Of a stretch of DNA of 64,000 bases, positions 9,101 to 17,277 are shown one piece after another; positions within the stretch are counted from its first letter, which is position 1; every line of letters begins with the position of its first letter. Source of the DNA: Chloroflexota bacterium (lineage in GTDB: Bacteria > Chloroflexota > UBA11872). The notes below the pieces were generated by a model. It was not told the origin of the DNA, searched no databases, and saw only the letters and a program-made list of their open reading frames with translations. The position numbers were made by a program, and so were the translations under genes. Location of the stretch: the NCBI GenBank assembly GCA_026708035.1, contig JAPOVQ010000030.1:144852-208851 (forward strand), read 5' to 3'.

Positions 9101-9665
9101 CCACCCGCAGGCTTTCTGTTCGCCGCGCAACGCCGCCCAGCGCCAGGTGCATCCGCTCCGGCTGCCGCCCCTGCATCGCGCCCAGCAGGTTGGAGTACAT
9201 ACCGATCTGGAGCACGGCCGGAGCCGTTGGATGGCGCGCCAGCTTCGTGTCCCAGACTTCGTAGCTCCACGACCCGAGGTCGCTCGGCGTTTCCACGCGC
9301 CGCAAGAAGTCGGCATACCCCAGTCGCCGGTCGCCGAGCAGCACGGCCTGGTAGATCACGTCGACGCCGTCACGCATCGCTCGCAGCGTGGCGTTGTGCT
9401 GAGGTCCAACGGCCGCGGAACCCGAAACGGTATCGGGCGGTCGGATTTCCTCGATCCTGAGACTCTGGGCCCGCAGCCCTTCGAGGAAACGCTCCTCGTA
9501 CTCGCGGCCCCGCCGGGCCATGCGGTCGAGCACCGGGTCGTCCTGAAACGGGCGTTTGAGATGGCGCAGCGCCGCCGCCCGCTCTAGGTTCGCCAGGTGC
9601 CGGCACTCCAGAAACGCCACCAGATCGGTGGCCGAGTAGACCAGGCGGTCGTCAATCAGTTGCAT
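6120..9665 (-). CDS. TM0106 family RecB-like nuclease fused to superfamily 1 helicase
   Basis: An 1181-residue protein in two halves. The N-terminal half is a TM0106-type RecB-like nuclease. It has one cysteine early ('LECRHLANLER') and a later cluster 'CDFCRWSQTC', the spacing of an iron-sulfur-bound Cas4/AddB-like nuclease. A second nuclease-like segment 'LFLDLEGDPFF' (about residue 335) with 'YNRDDCLSTYHLREWL' resembles a DEDD/RNase-H fold. The C-terminal half is a Dna2/Upf1-type helicase: Walker A 'GPPGSGKST' (about 790), Walker B 'VLCIDEAGQMS' (about 902), 'TVDKFQGQEAPI' and 'LNRLNVATSRAK'. ATG 9663-9665 was chosen over an upstream in-frame start because conserved sequence begins there. 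It is divergent from the DUF6361 operon, with 251 bases between. A nucleic-acid repair or defence role is inferred. Confidence 0.88.
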   Translation of the reverse strand: MQLIDDRLVYSATDLVAFLECRHLANLERAAALRHLKRPFQDDPVLDRMARRGREYEERFLEGLRAQSLRIEEIRPPDTVSGSAAVGPQHNATLRAMRDGVDVIYQAVLLGDRRLGYADFLRRVETPSDLGSWSYEVWDTKLARHPTAPAVLQIGMYSNLLGAMQGRQPERMHLALGGVARRTESLRVADFAAYGRLVAREFEAMLDELEPAVPVVSKPEPVGHCDFCRWSQTCRDQWRQEDDLALVANLTSRQRRALHAIDVTTRRGLANPSPPLPDRLDGVSPESLERAQAQAAIQVRGDGRVISERIPPERDRDGTLVPDRGLWALPEPSPGDLFLDLEGDPFFGSEEIDGVDYLFGVIEPGWPDAAGDPTFHAFWSIADGTVTPAAERQAFEDCVDLIMDRWADHPGMHVYHYAPYETGAMKRLAGRYATREAHVDQLLRGKVFVDLYRVVRQGIRASVESYSIKRLEPLYGFKREVDLRDAGESIVEFEHWLEPGEETDRDGLLEQIRAYNRDDCLSTYHLREWLEGQRAALVNEVGAEAPPRPMDMPVEETEDSDVQQAVQELVAELTADLPVDLTDGRTLEDPAQRGRWLLAQLLDWHRREDKAFWWRYFHLRDVVTDEERVDESDALGQLSYAGSRADPRPRSRSTIYRFRFPPQDHKFEVGDRPHDQHGVPVGEVVAVDDHARVIELRVASSRATPVMTSLIPYEYVDPGPKPPSLWNLAAWVIDLGIDAPAPYRAARDLLLRRPPRLGQAEGAPLAGDGEDAQDAARRLVLTLDESYLAIQGPPGSGKSTVGAEMIVDLVAAGKRVGVTANSHKVIGELLEKTARVAAERGVPVRIGQRTRFRSSEPEFADAQPLANTGAACRALATGSLDVVGGTSWLWARAEAEGLVDVLCIDEAGQMSLADALASARCADSLVLLGDPQQLDQPLQGVHPPGAERSVLAHVLDGARVMPEQFGLFLDGTWRLHPSICDFTSEVFYEDSLRSHDGRENLDLAGSPPFRGTGLRFVEVEHERRVSDSEEEAAAIAESVDRLLRSRPAWTDAEGATHTLTEEDVLIITPYNRQIRALESRPELRTLRIGTVDKFQGQEAPIAIYSMATSSAEEAPRGMEFLYSLNRLNVATSRAKCLAVVVASPGLLAVRCRTPRQMHLANALARLFEMASDEIQDSLRLP

Positions 9666-9916
9666 CGCGGATTCACCAGCCCGTCCCGTGGCCGCCGGCT
9701 GGGCGACGGCCACACGTGCGATCAGCGCGAGCGCCCCGTCAACATACTTCGCCAGACGCAAGCGGCGAAACCCTCATCTCAACCGGTGAAGAGGGCGCGC
9801 GTGGGGCTTTGCACAGTGGCTGAACACGCATTGGGCTCGAGCGGCCGGTGGCGCTTGCAGCGTAGTCGGTCCGTCATCGATAGTTCTCGGGCCTAGCTGA
9901 TCGTGAAGGCCCATTC

Positions 9917-11137
9917 ATGCCAGCCATGCTCGCGTGGCTCGATCATTCCGAGGCTGAACAGCGAAGAGCCCGCGAGATCATCAAGTTTTTCATGCAGCCC
10001 GAGAGTCGCGACGAGCTGGGCATCGGCGGGATTCGCGATGCGCTTAGCAACACGCTGTTTCCCGGGACCTCGATGCTGCTCACGCGCGCCCGATACCTCC
10101 TATTCATTCCCTGGCTGTATCGCGAGGGCGCGCGTCGCGGACACAGCGGCACGAAGCTCACCCAGTGGGTCGAGTGGAATGAACGTCAGCTCATCGGCGC
10201 GCTGCGCAACGGCGGCGATCACGAGGGCTTGATCGGTCGCTACTTTGGCCCAGCTGTCCGAGACCTCCCCTCCGGCATCTATTGGAACACCCTGCGACGC
10301 TTCGGGATATTGCGCCGCGAAGTGACGCCGGGCCAGGTCGTGGGCCTGCCGCAGCACACACGCCTAGCGGACGACGCCACCGAGTTTCTCGGGCACTCCA
10401 ACGCCCTCTGGGCGCCCACGCTGCCCCAGCCTCCGGCTCGATTCTTCAACTTCGAGCGATGCGACTTCGCCCTCACCCGCGACGAGGCGACCTGGCTCGC
10501 CGAGCAGATCGTCAATGCCGTGCCCGAGACCCTGCTCGAATTCCTGGTCGCCCGTCGGAGCCGCATTTCGGACAGCAGCAGGTACGCCTGGGAGGATCCG
10601 GACGCTGATGCGGTGAGCGGTCGCGTCCGCGACGCACTTGACGAAGCGCGCCGCTTCGCCCTGTCCATGCACGGGGCCGCGCTGCTCTACAACGTGCTCC
10701 TCGCCGAGCGCGCCGAGAATCTCGGGCTCTCCAAGTTCGATGGTCGTCGGGAGGAGTTTGTCGCCGAGCTTGACGCGTGGCGTGCCGAGCACGACGACAG
10801 CGACATCGGCGACTGGGATCTGAACGGGCTGTGGGCGCTGGTTGCAGCGAGAGGCAATCCCGCCGCGGCGCTCACGCGGTCATTCGTGTCCGACTGGGTT
10901 GGCCTGGCGCGCGGCACGCGCGGCGCGGGGCTCGCGGACGATGGCAACGCGCGGGCGTTGATTTGGAAACGGGAACAGCAGCACAAGCGCGGTCAGGCGC
11001 GGCTCAGCAATGACCGGCTCATGCGCCAGTGGGGCGGCGCCTCTGGGTCCTGGCGTCTGACCTTCCGCTGGCGAGTCGTGGCGCGACTCCTCAATGACAT
11101 GGCCGACGGGCGGGAGAGAAGTGGTGCTGGCGCCTGA
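9917..11137 (+). CDS. DUF6361 family protein, first gene of a putative defence operon
   Basis: A 406-residue soluble protein matching what I know as DUF6361. It begins 'MLAWLDHSEAEQRRAREII', followed by 'LGIGGIRDALSNTLFPGTS' and a basic 'TRARYLLFIPWLYRE'. The conserved N-terminal block 'D-ELGIG-IRDA-S--LFPG-S' is the most recognisable part. No nuclease or nucleotide-binding motif is visible; many helices are predicted by eye. Its stop (11135-11137) overlaps the start of the phospholipase-D-fold gene, so the two are translationally coupled. Since it always travels here with a PLD protein and a helicase, a sensor or adaptor role is likely, but this is inference. ATG 9917 is taken; a second Met follows at residue 4. 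Confidence 0.82.
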   Translation: MPAMLAWLDHSEAEQRRAREIIKFFMQPESRDELGIGGIRDALSNTLFPGTSMLLTRARYLLFIPWLYREGARRGHSGTKLTQWVEWNERQLIGALRNGGDHEGLIGRYFGPAVRDLPSGIYWNTLRRFGILRREVTPGQVVGLPQHTRLADDATEFLGHSNALWAPTLPQPPARFFNFERCDFALTRDEATWLAEQIVNAVPETLLEFLVARRSRISDSSRYAWEDPDADAVSGRVRDALDEARRFALSMHGAALLYNVLLAERAENLGLSKFDGRREEFVAELDAWRAEHDDSDIGDWDLNGLWALVAARGNPAAALTRSFVSDWVGLARGTRGAGLADDGNARALIWKREQQHKRGQARLSNDRLMRQWGGASGSWRLTFRWRVVARLLNDMADGRERSGAGA

Positions 11138-12926
11138 TAGCCGCGAACTCTTGCTCGACGCCCTGCGACCGCCCCCGCGGCACTCCCTGGATCACGCGGT
11201 CGCGACAACGTTCACTCTCGATCTCGAAGTTGCCCTCATGGTCCCGCTCGCGTTCGCGGGCTTTCAATTCGACGAGCAGTCGGATCCCGTCGAGATCATG
11301 CAGGCGCTGCGCGCGATGAGCGGCCGCATGGACATCTTCTGCCAGGCTGGCGCCATCCACGCCGGGAAGTGGCCGTCCGACCTGGTGGCTCTGCTCGAGA
11401 GCAGCATCCACGCGGCGGCGCCCCCTCGGCGAGGCCACATCTTTCATCCGAAGACCTGGGTGCTCCGATTCCGCGGTCCGACCCAGGAGCTGTCGTACCG
11501 GCTCCTGGTGCTCTCCCGCAACCTCACGACGAGTCGCAATTGGGACACCATCCTCCGGCTTGACGGGCAGCCGCGGCAGCGAACCAGCGCCAACAGCGAA
11601 TCCCTTGCGCGGTTCGTTCGCGCGCTGCCCGAGCTGGCCATCTTGCCGATTTTGCCGGACCGACGCGAGTTGCTCGATGCTTTCGCCGACGAATTGGTGC
11701 GGGTTGAATGGGAGTTGCCGTCGGGCGTGCGCGAGGCCCACTTCCACCCCATCGGACTTCGGAACGCGCCCCCGTTTCCGGTTGAGGAGCACTTCAGCGG
11801 CTATCGAAGACTCGCGATCTCGCCGTTCCTCGGCGCCGGTGCGCTACGGCGGATCTTGCGGCCCAGGGCCGGACAGACGTCCATTCTCGTCTCGTGCGGC
11901 GAGGAGCTCAATGCCCTCCCCTCGGATGCGCTCGAACACGTGGATGTCTACGAGATCGATCCGACGGCGAGTCTTTCCGGGGATGATGTCGAGGACGACG
12001 GGTTCCAGACCTTGTCGACCAACCTGCACGCCAAGCTCTTCGTGGTGGAGCGCGCCCGGCTGGCGCATCTCTTCGTCGGCTCCGCCAATGCGACCCACGC
12101 CGGCCTCAGCGACAACGTCGAGTTCCTCTGTGAACTCGTCGGATCGGTTGCGAAGTTCGGGGTCAATGCGATTGTGGGTGACGACGCGCCGTTTCGCGCC
12201 ATGCTGATGCCCTACGTGGCCTCCGCCGCGGCGGAAGGCGACGAAGCCGGCGAGGCCGAACGGGGGCTCACGGATCTGCTGTTTGGCATCGCATCCCGCG
12301 TTGGCTTTCGCACCACCGTCACGAAAGAGGACGACGGATGGGTTGCCCGGATTACCGCCAATGGCTTGCTGCCGCCGATACCCGAGGACTCCAGGCTCAC
12401 CATCGCTCCCCACAACCGCGACGACGAGGCTTTTCCAATCGCTCCCGCCGAGCCGGTTGACGTCGAACTGCCGCCCCGCGAGCTCGCGGATATCACCGCG
12501 TTTCTTCGGCTCACGGCTAGCCGGACGGTCGAGGGCAAGCCGCTGCAATGCTCGGCCGTGGTCTGTTCGCGGCTCCACGGTGCGCCGGACGAGCGCTTCC
12601 AGACCATCCTGGCCCGGCAGATCGACACGCCGGAGAAGTTCATGCGGCTACTCGCCCTGCTCATCGGCTTCGCTGCGGACGGTGGCGTTCCCATCGCCGC
12701 GACGGGCGATGGACAGGGGAGTTGGTCGGCCGGCGCCGCACAGGGCGTCCTGGAATTGCTCGCGCGCGCCCTGTCCGAGAGGCCCGATTCCATCGATCAC
12801 CTGGAGGAGATTGTCGAGCACCTCCGCCGATCACAATCCGTCCCGTCCGTCTTGCCTCGAGGCTGGGACGACGTCTGGCTGCCGGCCCTGAAGGCGCGGC
12901 GCGCGATGCGCGCAGCGGACCCATGA
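11121..12926 (+). CDS. Phospholipase D-fold protein, putative nuclease subunit
   Basis: About 601 residues. It has two half-sites resembling the PLD HxK motif: 'HIFHPKTWVLRF' (about residue 108) followed by 'VLSRNLTTSRNWDTIL', and 'NLHAKLFVVERA' (about residue 300) followed by 'FVGSANATHAGL'. This HxK...(S/G)xN order is typical of PLD-superfamily endonucleases (Nuc, BfiI-like) rather than lipases. The C-terminal 250 residues are unassigned. A GTG at 11121 or 11124 has a 'gggagagaa' just upstream and overlaps the DUF6361 stop; ATG 11094 is an alternative. The stop overlaps the helicase start as ATGA (12923-12926), so all three genes form one coupled unit. Likely the nucleic-acid-cutting component. 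Confidence 0.83.
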   Translation: MVLAPDSRELLLDALRPPPRHSLDHAVATTFTLDLEVALMVPLAFAGFQFDEQSDPVEIMQALRAMSGRMDIFCQAGAIHAGKWPSDLVALLESSIHAAAPPRRGHIFHPKTWVLRFRGPTQELSYRLLVLSRNLTTSRNWDTILRLDGQPRQRTSANSESLARFVRALPELAILPILPDRRELLDAFADELVRVEWELPSGVREAHFHPIGLRNAPPFPVEEHFSGYRRLAISPFLGAGALRRILRPRAGQTSILVSCGEELNALPSDALEHVDVYEIDPTASLSGDDVEDDGFQTLSTNLHAKLFVVERARLAHLFVGSANATHAGLSDNVEFLCELVGSVAKFGVNAIVGDDAPFRAMLMPYVASAAAEGDEAGEAERGLTDLLFGIASRVGFRTTVTKEDDGWVARITANGLLPPIPEDSRLTIAPHNRDDEAFPIAPAEPVDVELPPRELADITAFLRLTASRTVEGKPLQCSAVVCSRLHGAPDERFQTILARQIDTPEKFMRLLALLIGFAADGGVPIAATGDGQGSWSAGAAQGVLELLARALSERPDSIDHLEEIVEHLRRSQSVPSVLPRGWDDVWLPALKARRAMRAADP

Positions 12927-15900
12927 CGCTCAAGGCCCGTAGTGGCCCGGCCGGTACGCTGAGCGACTTCCAGCGGGCCACCGCCGAGCATGCGTTCCGG
13001 CGGCTCTATCTCGATCAGGACTCGTCGCGACGATTTCTCGTGGCCGACGAGACGGGGCTGGGCAAGACGCATGTCGCGCGGGAAGTCATCGCCCTGACCC
13101 TCGATCACCTTCAGCAGGTCGACGGCGTGCGTCGCATCGACATCGTCTACGTGTGCTCCAACGCAGACATCGCCGCTCAGAACATCCGCAAGCTCAACGT
13201 GACCGCGTCCGACTCGGAGACCACGACCTTCGCCACGCGGCTGAGTCTGCTGATCACGCAGCCGGACGTGCTGAAACCGACGACGGGCGGCGAAGGAAAA
13301 CCGACCACGTTCGTGGCCTTCACACCGGCCACGTCGTTTCAGTTTGGCTGGCAGATGGGAACGGCCGCGGAGCGCGCCGTGCTCTATGTGCTCCTTCGCA
13401 GCCACCTGGGTTTGCGGCGGGCGCGGGCTACGGCGGCGCAGCGGATCTTCCAAGGATTCGTGGCCAGCCGGCGTCGATTCGTCAAGTCGTACGTCGCGTA
13501 CGCCCGGGCCAAGCGCTTCGAATCCAGCATCCGCCGGGCGTTCCTGGAGGAGTTCGACCGGAGCTGCGAGCGGGAGTCGCTCCTCGCGCTGGTCGATGAA
13601 GTCGTGGGACGGCGGGCGCTGACCGCTGACCAGCACAAGGCCGCTCGCTGGATCGTCGGCAGCTTGCGCCGGATGCTCGCGCGAGCCGCGGTGCATGCGC
13701 TGGAGCCGGATCTCGTGATCCTGGACGAGTTTCAGCGCTTTCGGGACCTGCTCGACGTGAAAACCGGCAGCGAAGCGGCCGAATTGGCCAATGACTTGTT
13801 CACCCAATCCGACGCGCGTGTGCTGTTGCTCTCGGCAACGCCGTATAAGCCATTCACCTATGCCGAGGAGACTGCGGAGGGCGGCGGGCACTACGAAGAT
13901 TTTCTGAAGACACTCCAATTCCTCGCTGCCTGGGACGGGCCGGTGGATCACCTTCGCGCCGATCTCGACGCGCTGCGCCAAGCGGCGCTCTCAGGCGAGC
14001 CGACGGCGGTGATCCGCGATCGCGTGCAAGTCCAGCTCCGGAGGTGGATCGCTCGCACCGAGCGGCCCACGGGCGCCCGCCAGATCACCACGTTGGCGCC
14101 GACTCGGGGTCGGTTCGGAGTCCAGGCGGACGATTTCTTGGGCTACGTCACGTTGCGGCGGATCGCCGACGCGGTGAAAGCGCCGCTGAGCGTCGAGTAC
14201 TGGAAGTCGGCCCCCTACTTTCTCAACTTCCTGACCGGCTATCGCGTCGGAGAGCACGTCCGCGACGCGATGAAAGTTCCGGATCAACGGGCCGGATTGC
14301 TGCCGGTGCTTCGCGGCGCGCAGCGGATCGCACGACCCAGCGTTCAGCGCTTCCAGCCGGTCGAGTGGGCAAATGCTCGAATGCGAGCGCTAGCCGAGGA
14401 GACGCTCAGTCCAGGCTGGTGGCAGTTGCTCTGGATGCCGCCCTCCCTGCCCTATCACCGACTCGGCGGTCCGTACGCGTCGATCGATTCGACCGCGATC
14501 ACCAAGAAGCTCATTTTCTCGAGCTGGGTCGCCGCTCCTTCGGCCATCGCCTCCCTCCTGAGCTACGAGGTCCAGCGGCGGATCTTCACGAGGGCCAGGG
14601 GATCCGAGATCGAGAACACGCCCGCGGCCCGAGCGGCGATTTCGAGACGGCTCGACTATCGGATGTATGAGGGCCGGCCCGCCTCGATGTCGGCGCTGGC
14701 GTTGTTCTGGCCGCAACCGGCGTTGGCGTCCCGCACCGACCCGCTGGACGCTGCGCGTGACCACGCCGAGACGCCGAGCGTGGAGCGTCTCCTCGAGTGG
14801 GCCCAGGAGCGCGTGCAACCCGTCGTCGGTCCGGCCGGCCACACGGCTTCCACGGCGAGCGCTGTCTGGCATTGGTTCGCGCCGACTCACGCCGATCGTG
14901 ACGGCTCGCTTGCCTCCGCGCTCCTCGGCGCCCACCAGAGCACCTTGACTGAGGCACTGGCGGGGGACACTCCGGAGCACCGCGCGCTGGACGCGCATGT
15001 GGAGCAAGCACTCACTGCCCTTGACGGCGAGAATCCGGAGTCGGAACGACCAGCCGACCTGCTCACGACCAGCGCGCTTCTCGGTTTAGGAGCACCGGGG
15101 AACATCGCATGGCGTGCGCTCAACCGGTTGAAGCGGCCGGACGACAGCGTGACCGAGTTGGGGCAATGGCGCGCAGCGGCAATCCTCGCGTCCGGGCTGC
15201 GGAGCGTGTTCGCCCGGCCCGTTTCGATATTGCTGCTCGACAGCCTGTACGCGGGCTCCGGCAGCATGCGCGACGACGACGGCATCTATTGGCGCCGGGT
15301 GGCTCGCTATTGCATCGACGGGGGTCTCCAAGCGGTCCTCGATGAGTACATCCACCACCTCGCGGGGGAAGCCGGCGTCGCCGCGACCACGGACGAGGGG
15401 CTGATCGCGCTCGCCGCAACGGCTCGGCGCGCAATCGCCGTTCGAGAGTCGGTCTACCGCGCGACCGACATCGACAACTTCGACGGCGAGGGCATTGCGT
15501 TCCCGAGCCGGTGTGCGATGCGGTTTGGCAGCGCCCGACAGAGTCAAGATGAAGCGAGGCTCCCCGAGGTAAGGGCGGCGTTCAACTCGCCGTTCTGGCC
15601 ATTTGTTCTCGCGACGACCTCCGTCGGCCAGGAGGGAATCGATTTCCATTGGTGGTGTCATTCGGTCGTCCACTGGGACCTGCCTGGAAACCCCGTCGAT
15701 TTCGAGCAGCGTGAGGGTCGGGTGGACCGCTACAAAGGACATGCCATCCGCAAGAATGTCGCGGCCGCACACCGATCGGCAGCGCTGGCTCCCGGAGTCA
15801 GGGACCCCTGGACCGCAGTCTTCGAAACTGCCTCTGCGGAGAGCGACCACGATCTCGGCGGCCTGTCCCCTTGCTGGATATTTCCAGGAAATGCCCAACT

Positions 15901-16114
15901 CCACCGACGAATCATGGCCCTTGGCCTAAGTCGCGACGAGGATCGATGGGCACGGCTGCAGGAGTCGCTGGCGCTCTATCGCCTGGCGTTCGGTCAGCCG
16001 AGGCAAGAAGACATGCTGGCCGCCCTGGAGCGTCGCGGCATCGACGGGAATCCAGACCGGATGGCGGACCTCAGGATCGACCTGCGTCCGCCGGCTCCGC
16101 GCGCAACACATTAG
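12923..16114 (+). CDS. SNF2-like superfamily 2 helicase, putative defence ATPase
   Basis: About 1063 residues. Motif I is 'VADETGLGKTHVA' (about residues 40-52), the ADE-GLGKT form typical of SNF2 proteins. Motif II is 'VILDEFQRF' (about 267), a DEFQ variant of DEAH. Motif III is 'LLLSATPYKP' (about 303). The C-terminal lobe has 'TTSVGQEGIDFHWWCH' and 'DLPGNPVDFEQREGRVDRY' (about 898-937), which contain motifs V and VI with the QREGRVDR arginine fingers. A long insertion between the lobes (about 400-850) has no domain I can name. The ATG at 12923 overlaps the PLD stop by four bases. A longer in-frame upstream reading is only antisense to PLD coding and is discarded. It probably moves on double-stranded DNA as the motor of the operon. 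Confidence 0.88.
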   Translation: MTLKARSGPAGTLSDFQRATAEHAFRRLYLDQDSSRRFLVADETGLGKTHVAREVIALTLDHLQQVDGVRRIDIVYVCSNADIAAQNIRKLNVTASDSETTTFATRLSLLITQPDVLKPTTGGEGKPTTFVAFTPATSFQFGWQMGTAAERAVLYVLLRSHLGLRRARATAAQRIFQGFVASRRRFVKSYVAYARAKRFESSIRRAFLEEFDRSCERESLLALVDEVVGRRALTADQHKAARWIVGSLRRMLARAAVHALEPDLVILDEFQRFRDLLDVKTGSEAAELANDLFTQSDARVLLLSATPYKPFTYAEETAEGGGHYEDFLKTLQFLAAWDGPVDHLRADLDALRQAALSGEPTAVIRDRVQVQLRRWIARTERPTGARQITTLAPTRGRFGVQADDFLGYVTLRRIADAVKAPLSVEYWKSAPYFLNFLTGYRVGEHVRDAMKVPDQRAGLLPVLRGAQRIARPSVQRFQPVEWANARMRALAEETLSPGWWQLLWMPPSLPYHRLGGPYASIDSTAITKKLIFSSWVAAPSAIASLLSYEVQRRIFTRARGSEIENTPAARAAISRRLDYRMYEGRPASMSALALFWPQPALASRTDPLDAARDHAETPSVERLLEWAQERVQPVVGPAGHTASTASAVWHWFAPTHADRDGSLASALLGAHQSTLTEALAGDTPEHRALDAHVEQALTALDGENPESERPADLLTTSALLGLGAPGNIAWRALNRLKRPDDSVTELGQWRAAAILASGLRSVFARPVSILLLDSLYAGSGSMRDDDGIYWRRVARYCIDGGLQAVLDEYIHHLAGEAGVAATTDEGLIALAATARRAIAVRESVYRATDIDNFDGEGIAFPSRCAMRFGSARQSQDEARLPEVRAAFNSPFWPFVLATTSVGQEGIDFHWWCHSVVHWDLPGNPVDFEQREGRVDRYKGHAIRKNVAAAHRSAALAPGVRDPWTAVFETASAESDHDLGGLSPCWIFPGNAQLHRRIMALGLSRDEDRWARLQESLALYRLAFGQPRQEDMLAALERRGIDGNPDRMADLRIDLRPPAPRATH

Positions 16115-16240
16115 AGCCAATTGGCAACCGCACTGCAGCGGTCGTCCATCGAGCCGCTGGGAGTGTTGACGCTGGCTCCGCGACGAGTCCTTCAATCGGG
16201 AGTCTCGGGAGATGATGTCGGTGGCCTCCAACGTCGAGTC

Positions 16241-17038
16241 TCAGGCGAGGTCAATCACGATGCGGCAGTGGTCGCTTGGGCCCCAATCGTCGGGGCTGTT
16301 GAGGGCGCGGGCGGAGACGCGGTCGGCGATGTTTTCGGTGGCGAAGACGTAGTCGAGCTGTCCCCACGCCTCCGCGGGTGACTTGCCGATTGGTTTGAAG
16401 GTCACCACATCGCCGCGGTAGCCGCGCCGTCCTTCGGGCATGAGGTGGCGAAAGCCCAGGGCTCGCATCCGGTCGAATGCCGTCTGAAAGTGAAGCGCTT
16501 CGCGTTCATTCCAAATCTCCGTCGGATGGCCGCTCCAACCTCGGAAAATTGACAGGTCGCCGGCGGCAATGACGCGGCTGCGACGGCCGACCAAACGCGC
16601 CAAGTCCGAGATCAGGCGATGCACCGAGCCGATCGCCTCCCGGCGGCTCGGCGAGTCTGACTCACGTGTGAAATTGTCACCGCCGGCAGCCATTGAAACG
16701 ACGATGACCGACTCGTCACCGTCGGCCGGGGTCACCACGGCGGCGCCGAGCGTGCCCCACTCGCTGGTGTAGAAGTCGTGGCTGTAGGGACCGCCGATTT
16801 GCCGGGTCGCGATGAAGCTGGCGGTGACTCGGTCGGAGAGCCGCGCGACCACTGATGGAAACCCGAGCCAGGCGTCTTGGCGCTCGGGCCAGAGCCTGTA
16901 GTCGATGTCGATGCAGGTGCGGAGGTGTTCGGGAACGCGCGAGGCTTCCTGCAAGAGCGCGATGTCGACATCGTCCATTTCGACCAGCGCATCCCACGGC
17001 TTGCGCATGTGGGCCATGTTCCAGCAGACAATCTTCAT
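16241..17038 (-). CDS. Endonuclease/exonuclease/phosphatase family protein
   Basis: 265 residues with the EEP (exonuclease III / DNase I) fold. Motifs in order: 'MKIVCWNMAHM' (asparagine that binds metal), 'IALLQEAS' (catalytic glutamate), 'VIAAGDLSIF' (the usual GDFN is GDLS, so the asparagine is changed), and 'WGPSDHCRIVIDL' (the SDH histidine). Members cleave phosphodiesters in DNA, RNA, lipids or inositol phosphates with Mg2+. The gene faces the helicase gene, with 126 bases between the two stops. It may be an effector associated with that operon or an ordinary chromosomal gene. No signal peptide. Confidence 0.82.
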   Translation of the reverse strand: MKIVCWNMAHMRKPWDALVEMDDVDIALLQEASRVPEHLRTCIDIDYRLWPERQDAWLGFPSVVARLSDRVTASFIATRQIGGPYSHDFYTSEWGTLGAAVVTPADGDESVIVVSMAAGGDNFTRESDSPSRREAIGSVHRLISDLARLVGRRSRVIAAGDLSIFRGWSGHPTEIWNEREALHFQTAFDRMRALGFRHLMPEGRRGYRGDVVTFKPIGKSPAEAWGQLDYVFATENIADRVSARALNSPDDWGPSDHCRIVIDLA

Positions 17039-17277
17039 TGGAGGCGTCCGCCAGTCAGTTCAACTCTCCGTTCGGCCCGCATGTTGGATGTCCCACGCCT
17101 GCGGCGACCGAATCTGGCCCGCCATTTCCAGGGTACCGAGGGCGGAGGTCAAAGTCGTGCCGCCCGGACATCTGCCTGACCGCACGATCTGACCGCTCGA
17201 TCTGATGCATCTCCGGTCTAACCGCGACCCGCACTCGCCGCCGTGACGACTGCATGAAACCTCTCGCAACGCTCGGG

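Noticed and set aside
7596..9587. 663-codon open frame on the plus strand opposite the TM0106-type gene
   Set aside because: It mirrors the minus-strand gene, which has clear nuclease and helicase motifs. The translation has no family pattern; long antisense frames are usual at this GC content.
9917..16114. DISARM system
   Set aside because: A PLD protein and a helicase are present, but no DUF1998 proteins (DrmA/DrmB) and no methyltransferase are found.
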